Of a stretch of DNA of 19,308 bases, positions 16,880 through 19,308 are shown one piece after another. Each line of letters opens with the position of its first letter. Within the stretch, counting starts at the first letter, position 1. The notes beneath the pieces were generated by a model that saw only the letters and a program-made list of their open reading frames with translations, made no database searches and was not told the origin of the DNA. Made by a program: the position numbers and the translations under genes. This stretch comes from an uncultured Collinsella sp. (GTDB lineage Bacteria > Actinomycetota > Coriobacteriia > Coriobacteriales > Coriobacteriaceae), in the NCBI GenBank assembly GCA_958421655.1, contig CATZMG010000042.1:1-19308 (forward strand). The letters are read 5' to 3'.

Positions 16880-16923
16880 GCAACCAACGGTTGCTTGGAA
16901 GGGCACCTGCCGCCGCGTATGCT
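16880..16923 (+). promoter_or_regulatory. Promoter and operator-like dyad of the XRE-TipAS regulator gene
   Basis: TTGGAA (16895-16900) and TATGCT (16918-16923) are 17 nt apart, a near-consensus promoter 30 nt before the ATG. Directly upstream of the -35, GCAACC-AAC-GGTTGC (16880-16894) is a perfect 6-bp dyad with 3-nt centre, suited to a dimeric helix-turn-helix protein such as the one encoded next. Autoregulation is inferred from position. Confidence 0.6.
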
Positions 16924-16953
16924 TAAGCCATCAACCAGCAGAAAGGAGCCGCC

Positions 16954-17781
16954 ATGGCCTTTGCAGAAAAGCTCATTGCCGTCCGTCGCGCCCATCACCT
17001 TACCCAGGAGCAGCTCGCCGCCAAGCTCTTCGTCACACGCCAGGCCATCAGCCGTTGGGAACGCGGCGAAGTCACCCCTGGCATCGACATGATGAAGCTC
17101 ATTGCCGCCGTAACCGGAGAGCCCCTGTCTCACCTGCTCGAAATGCCCGAGCACTATTGCCAGAGCTGCGGCATGATACTCACGCCCGACGACTGCGGCA
17201 CCGATGCCGCGGGCGCCGTGACCGATCATTACTGCAAGTGGTGCTACGACCACGGCAAGTACACCTACGAGACCACGATGGAGGCAATGATCGAAGATTG
17301 TGCCCCGCGCCTGGCGCAAAACACCGGTATGTCGCTCGATGAAGCCGTCTCGCTCATGGGCGCCGTCCTGCCGCAACTGGAGCGCTGGCGCACCGTGCAG
17401 GAAAACGAGGAGCGCTACGGCGCCGAGGCTCGGGCGCGCTATGGCGACGAGGCTATCGATGCAGCAAACGAAACGTTACTGGACATGGATCCTCAGACAT
17501 GGAACGACATGAAAGAACTTGAACGCGCTGTCCTGGGCCAGCTCTCGATTGCCATGGGCGACGGCGATGCGGATGGAAGCGAGGCCCGCAAGCTTGTCGC
17601 GATGCATCGTCGTTGGATTGCTCTCAACTGGGGATGCGAACCCCAGAACGAAGCGTACCTGGGGTTCGCCCACGGCTATCTTGCCGACCAGCGCTTTGTT
17701 GACTACTACGACAAGCCCTGCGGCACCGGAGCCACGGCGTTTCTGGTTCAGGCGATCGAGTCGTCGTTGGCGCACGCATAG
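16954..17781 (+). CDS. XRE-type HTH regulator with zinc ribbon and TipAS-like domain
   Basis: A 275-residue cytosolic regulator with three modules. Residues 3-63 are an XRE helix-turn-helix (LIAVRRAHHLTQEQLAAKL, then VTRQAISRWERGEVTPGID). Residues 67-105 are a putative zinc ribbon of the YCQSCGM...DHYCKWCYDHGKY type with CxxC pairs at C69/C72 and C94/C97. Residues ~150-275 resemble the TipAS drug-binding domain: RYGAEARARYGDEA, MHRRWIALNWGCEP, then AYLGFAHGYLADQRFVDYYD and GTGATAFLVQAIES. In TipAL the TipAS domain is attached to a MerR-type HTH and binds thiopeptides, with a cysteine forming a covalent bond; C228 here is the candidate equivalent. AGAAAGGAG lies 5 nt before the ATG. The glutaredoxin gene follows 51 nt downstream, hinting at a thiol or drug stress link (inference). 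Confidence 0.85.
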   Translation: MAFAEKLIAVRRAHHLTQEQLAAKLFVTRQAISRWERGEVTPGIDMMKLIAAVTGEPLSHLLEMPEHYCQSCGMILTPDDCGTDAAGAVTDHYCKWCYDHGKYTYETTMEAMIEDCAPRLAQNTGMSLDEAVSLMGAVLPQLERWRTVQENEERYGAEARARYGDEAIDAANETLLDMDPQTWNDMKELERAVLGQLSIAMGDGDADGSEARKLVAMHRRWIALNWGCEPQNEAYLGFAHGYLADQRFVDYYDKPCGTGATAFLVQAIESSLAHA

Positions 17782-17832
17782 ACCGCGGCAGCTTTGGGTA
17801 TTTCAATCAAAACCTCAACCGATTGGAGACCT

Positions 17833-18078
17833 ATGGCTACTGATCATGAGCTCGCGCTGTACGTTATGACCGGCTGCCCGTATTGCATAAAGGTCAAGCG
17901 CTTTCTGGCCGATAACGGCGTGACCATTCCCGAGCGCAATATCTCGACCGATACCGAAGCCGAGCAGGCACTCATCACCGTCGGCGGAAAACGCCAGGTT
18001 CCCTGCCTGTTCATCGACGGCAAACCACTCTACGAATCGAGCGACATCATCGCGTGGGCGCAAGAGAACCTGCTCTAG
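17833..18078 (+). CDS. Glutaredoxin family protein
   Basis: An 81-residue thioredoxin-fold redox protein. The dithiol active site CPYC is at 15-18 after a beta strand (LALYVMTG), the cis-proline loop VPCLFIDG (56-63) contains P57, and a YESSDIIAWAQ helix (67-77) matches the glutathione-contacting end of glutaredoxins. An extra cysteine, C58, directly follows the cis-proline. It would reduce disulphides or mixed disulphides in the cytosol, perhaps with a low-molecular-weight thiol other than glutathione since Coriobacteriia are not known for glutathione synthesis (inference). The frame is open 13 codons upstream, but GGAG 4 nt before the ATG at 17833 and the domain boundary set the start. It probably shares a transcript with the preceding regulator and ends at the hairpin terminator at 18126. 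Confidence 0.92.
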   Translation: MATDHELALYVMTGCPYCIKVKRFLADNGVTIPERNISTDTEAEQALITVGGKRQVPCLFIDGKPLYESSDIIAWAQENLL

Positions 18079-18117
18079 TACGCGCATCCCGTCCGTCCAA
18101 GGCCCCACCCCATACGG

Positions 18118-18215
18118 CCCAAATATGTACACCAGCATCCAAAGTCGACATTTTTCGACATCTTTGGATGCTGGTGTACAGTTTTTTGCAGGGGTAGTCA
18201 TTGGGGACGTTCTTA
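18118..18215 (+). repeat. Direct repeat copy 1 containing a long hairpin terminator
   Basis: First copy of a ~97-bp sequence found again at 19209-19305 (about 90% identical by eye). It runs from CCCAAA through a hairpin to GGGGACGTTCTTA. The hairpin arms TGTACACCAGCATCCAAAG and CTTTGGATGCTGGTGTACA (18126-18180) are perfectly complementary over 19 bp and are followed by six T (18182-18187), so on the plus strand it acts as an intrinsic terminator for the glutaredoxin gene. A short TCGA-based inner pairing lies in the loop. Confidence 0.85.
18126..18187 (+). terminator. Rho-independent terminator of the glutaredoxin gene
   Basis: A 19-bp perfect stem followed by TTTTTT, 47 nt past the glutaredoxin stop codon. 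It forms the core of repeat copy 1 described above. Confidence 0.8.
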
Positions 18216-18223
18216 AATGACTA
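18195..18223. repeat. Short inverted-repeat motif around GGGGACGTTC (copy A)
   Basis: TAGTCATT (18195-18202) and AATGACTA (18216-18223) flank GGGGACGTTCTTA. Variants of the same motif occur at 18532-18548 (AGTCGT..ACGACT around TAGGG), 18569-18590 (TTGGACGTTCTTGTATGACTA) and 19285-19308. They mark the accessory patch as rich in REP-like extragenic repeats. Confidence 0.5.
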
Positions 18224-18289
18224 GTTGTTTGAGACGGCCTTTGGATTATGGCTGTTTGATGCCTCGGGAAAGAGCTTCCGAGGGAGCTA

Positions 18290-18517
18290 TGGTCAAAAAA
18301 GGGCAAATATGAGTACTGCTACCTGTTTAATAGCAGCAATTTTGATCATTTCAGGAACTATTCAACGTCCCATGTGCCCGCAGATGACGCTATTTCTCCT
18401 CATATGTTCAATAAAAGTTGCTCCTAATGGGAACAAATCTCATCAGGAGCTACTTTTTATAGCAAAATTAATGCAACCATAAATGCAACAGTACTCATAT
18501 TTGCCCTTTTTTGACCA
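18290..18517. mobile_element. MITE-like element with 29-bp perfect terminal inverted repeats
   Basis: The 29 nt at 18290-18318 (beginning TGGTCAAAAAAGGGCAAATA and ending GAGTACTG) are the exact reverse complement of 18489-18517. The 228-bp unit has no credible coding capacity and is AT-richer than its surroundings, like a non-autonomous miniature inverted-repeat element. An imperfect extension of the inverted repeat outside both ends (TTC..GAGGG) suggests the real boundary may be slightly larger. No target-site duplication is obvious. A second hairpin lies inside (18411-18460). Confidence 0.6.
18411..18460. other. Internal hairpin within the MITE-like element
   Basis: ATAAAAGTTGCTCCTAATG (18411-18429) pairs with CATCAGGAGCTACTTTTTAT (18441-18460) with only a few mismatches and an 11-nt loop, ending in a T-run on the plus strand and flanked by A-runs on the other. 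It could be a structured RNA or terminator carried by the element; no function can be assigned. Confidence 0.45.
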
Positions 18518-18587
18518 CGACCCTCCAGAATAGTCGTTAGGGACGACTCTAAATGACAAAATCCGGCACTTGGACGTTCTTGTATGA

Positions 18588-18821
18588 CTAGCCATTGAAG
18601 GACACCCAACGACTACTCCAATTCGTGACACACTGTGTCGCGAATTAAGCTGGTCCCACTATCGAAGACCGATGAGAGCTCCTGCCCAGAATCTCGCTAG
18701 CTTAATAAAACGCTCCCCTCCGGAAGTTCAACGAGCATCCAAATTCCAAGCTGAAAAGCAAAGAAGTATCGAAGCCGTCAATGCTCATTTTCTATCGAGC
18801 AGGCGGATCAAAACAAGCTAA
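18588..18821 (+). pseudogene. Fragment resembling the DUF1016/YhcG nuclease N-terminal domain
   Basis: An open stretch without a convincing start between stops at 18585 and 18819. It encodes RDTLCRELSWSHYRRPMRAP (about 18624-18683), which resembles the conserved core of DUF1016 (YhcG/PDDEXK) proteins, where a TLSRxLSWSHxRxLxRV sequence is typical. The following residues (NLASLIKRSPPEVQRASKFQ and on) do not continue that family, so the gene would be truncated and rearranged. The call rests on one short motif and is tentative. A possible internal ATG at 18672 would give 49 residues but has no ribosome binding site. Confidence 0.35.
18620..18646. repeat. 27-bp near-perfect palindrome
   Basis: AATTCGTGACACA-C-TGTGTCGCGAATT has 13-bp arms with a single G/T-type mismatch around one central base. 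It lies inside the DUF1016-like fragment. It may be an operator-like or REP-type site, or incidental to the coding remnant. Confidence 0.5.
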
Positions 18822-18838
18822 TTAGCCTGATAAACTGC

Positions 18839-18871
18839 TTGTATTTTTGTCTACAAAACTGTATACAAAAA
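18839..18871 (+). promoter_or_regulatory. Promoter with overlapping operator of the antitoxin-like gene
   Basis: TTGTAT (18839-18844) and TATACA (18862-18867) are 17 nt apart, a good SigA-type promoter. Overlapping it, TTTTTGTCTAC (18844-18854) and GTATACAAAAA (18861-18871) form an inverted repeat with one mismatch around a 6-nt centre, a natural site for a ribbon-helix-helix repressor. Confidence 0.65.
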
Positions 18872-18893
18872 AGGGAATCCGAGAACCAGCGCT

Positions 18894-18906
18894 CGACATT
18901 ATGTCG
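18894..18906 (+). promoter_or_regulatory. Palindrome in the antitoxin-like gene leader
   Basis: CGACAT-T-ATGTCG is a perfect 6-bp dyad with one central base, lying 6 nt upstream of AGGAGG. It may be a second operator or a small RNA hairpin influencing translation. Confidence 0.4.
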
Positions 18907-18922
18907 ATCGATAGGAGGTGCT

Positions 18923-19189
18923 ATGAATGCTGAGCAGCTTGAAAAAATGATGGGATTTGCCCCTGGAGAGCTTGAGAAAGCCACAGAGGCATACGAGAAA
19001 GATGAATGGCCGAAAGGCCGCACCGTTAAGCTGGGAAGGCCGCCGATCTCTGATGAGCCGAGCGCTGTCTTGTCGGCACGTGTGGGCGAATCGGTTCTTG
19101 AGGCGTTTGACGAAAAAGCCAAACGCCATGGGCAAACGCGCACGGAACGGCTCAGGGAACTCATAACACTTGATGCAATGATTGCCTAG
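18923..19189 (+). CDS. Ribbon-helix-helix (CopG-like) antitoxin-type protein, orphan
   Basis: An 88-residue protein. The C-terminal half, AVLSARVGESVLEAFDEKAK (48-67) followed by RHGQTRTERLRELI, has the strand-helix-helix layout of ribbon-helix-helix repressors: alternating residues for the beta strand, a helix, a GQT-type turn and a second helix. The N-terminal half (MNAEQLEKMMGFAPGELEKA, then a YEKDEWPKGRTVKLGRPP linker) is acidic/mixed and would suit a toxin-binding or flexible region. The start has a perfect AGGAGG 6 nt upstream; an in-frame extension of 28 codons upstream lacks any RBS and overlaps the promoter. No toxin gene lies between it and the terminator repeat at 19209, nor directly upstream, so it is an orphan in this window. 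It could alternatively be a free-standing regulator. Confidence 0.7.
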   Translation: MNAEQLEKMMGFAPGELEKATEAYEKDEWPKGRTVKLGRPPISDEPSAVLSARVGESVLEAFDEKAKRHGQTRTERLRELITLDAMIA

Positions 19190-19208
19190 GCACCGCTCCC
19201 CCGCCGAA

Positions 19209-19305
19209 CCCAAACATGTACGCCAGCATCCAAAAACGACATTTTTCGACATCTTTGGATGCTGGCGTACAGCTTTTTTGCAGGTAGTCATCGGGGACGT
19301 TCTTA
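19209..19305 (+). repeat. Direct repeat copy 2 containing a long hairpin terminator
   Basis: Second copy of the repeat at 18118-18215, again from CCCAAA to GGGGACGTTCTTA. Within its hairpin (19217-19271) the A of the left arm is G and the matching T of the right arm is C, so the pair is preserved. Small differences are confined to the loop-side arm end, one extra C before the T-run and two missing G after it. It may continue beyond the window. Confidence 0.85.
19217..19279 (+). terminator. Rho-independent terminator of the antitoxin-like gene
   Basis: TGTACGCCAGCATCCAAA pairs with TTTGGATGCTGGCGTACA, followed by GC and six T. It lies 28 nt after the antitoxin-like stop codon and forms the core of repeat copy 2. 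Confidence 0.8.
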
Positions 19306-19308
19306 CAT

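Noticed and set aside
16813..17376. Upstream extension of trmO to a 433-residue protein
   Set aside because: The extension is antisense to the XRE-TipAS gene and its promoter, and TrmO proteins begin at the MEPIAHI sequence.
18225..18482. An 85-codon plus-strand frame through the MITE-like element
   Set aside because: It starts outside the element and runs through one inverted repeat and an internal hairpin; no RBS and no family resemblance.
18899..19291. A 130-codon minus-strand frame opposite the antitoxin-like gene, as a possible toxin
   Set aside because: It begins inside the hairpin repeat, is fully antisense to the better-supported gene with AGGAGG, and shows no toxin motif.

Overview
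The window looks like a chromosomal segment of a GC-rich gut Coriobacteriia, most likely Collinsella or a close relative. This is inference from protein character, GC-rich codon use, AGAAAGGA-type ribosome binding sites and the abundance of periplasmic-binding-protein-like sensor kinases; no rRNA or tRNA gene is present to confirm it. About 17 genes are supported. The left edge (1-54) carries what looks like the terminal end of an IS3/IS150-type insertion sequence.

Left part (73-7952). Minus strand: a queuosine-precursor-type transporter (VUT/YhhQ) with an overlapping-RBS SDR oxidoreductase behind it, preceded by a good promoter and a leader that resembles a preQ1-I riboswitch; then prfC (release factor 3). 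Divergent from prfC is a plus-strand three-gene operon: a short GntR/YtrA-type regulator, an ABC ATPase and an ABC-2 type permease, with a palindromic operator over its promoter. Then, on the minus strand, a CLC-family channel/transporter lacking the usual gating glutamate, a LOG-type phosphoribohydrolase and a two-TM potassium-channel-like protein.

Middle part (8150-14603). Two large hybrid sensor kinases converge on a bidirectional terminator. The plus-strand one fuses two extracellular solute-binding domains to histidine kinase and receiver domains, and is followed by a PNPOx-fold flavoprotein. The minus-strand one has its own extracellular sensor domain and is translationally coupled (4-nt overlap) to an upstream solute-binding lipoprotein. 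Neither locus has an HPt protein or a DNA-binding response regulator in the window, so the output partners must be elsewhere.

Right part (14748-18078). A MalY/PatB-type PLP lyase with a very strong terminator; TrmO (tRNA m6t6A37 methyltransferase), possibly leaderless; divergent from it an unusual regulator combining an XRE helix-turn-helix, a zinc ribbon and a TipAS-like drug-binding domain; and a small glutaredoxin.

Right end (18079-19308). This is an AT-richer accessory patch bounded by two ~97-bp direct repeats. Each repeat is a long hairpin terminator, and the two copies differ by a compensatory base-pair change. Between them lie a 228-bp MITE-like element with 29-bp perfect inverted ends, several copies of a GGGACGTTC-type extragenic motif, a fragment resembling the DUF1016/YhcG nuclease family, and an orphan ribbon-helix-helix antitoxin-like gene with its own promoter and operator-like palindromes.
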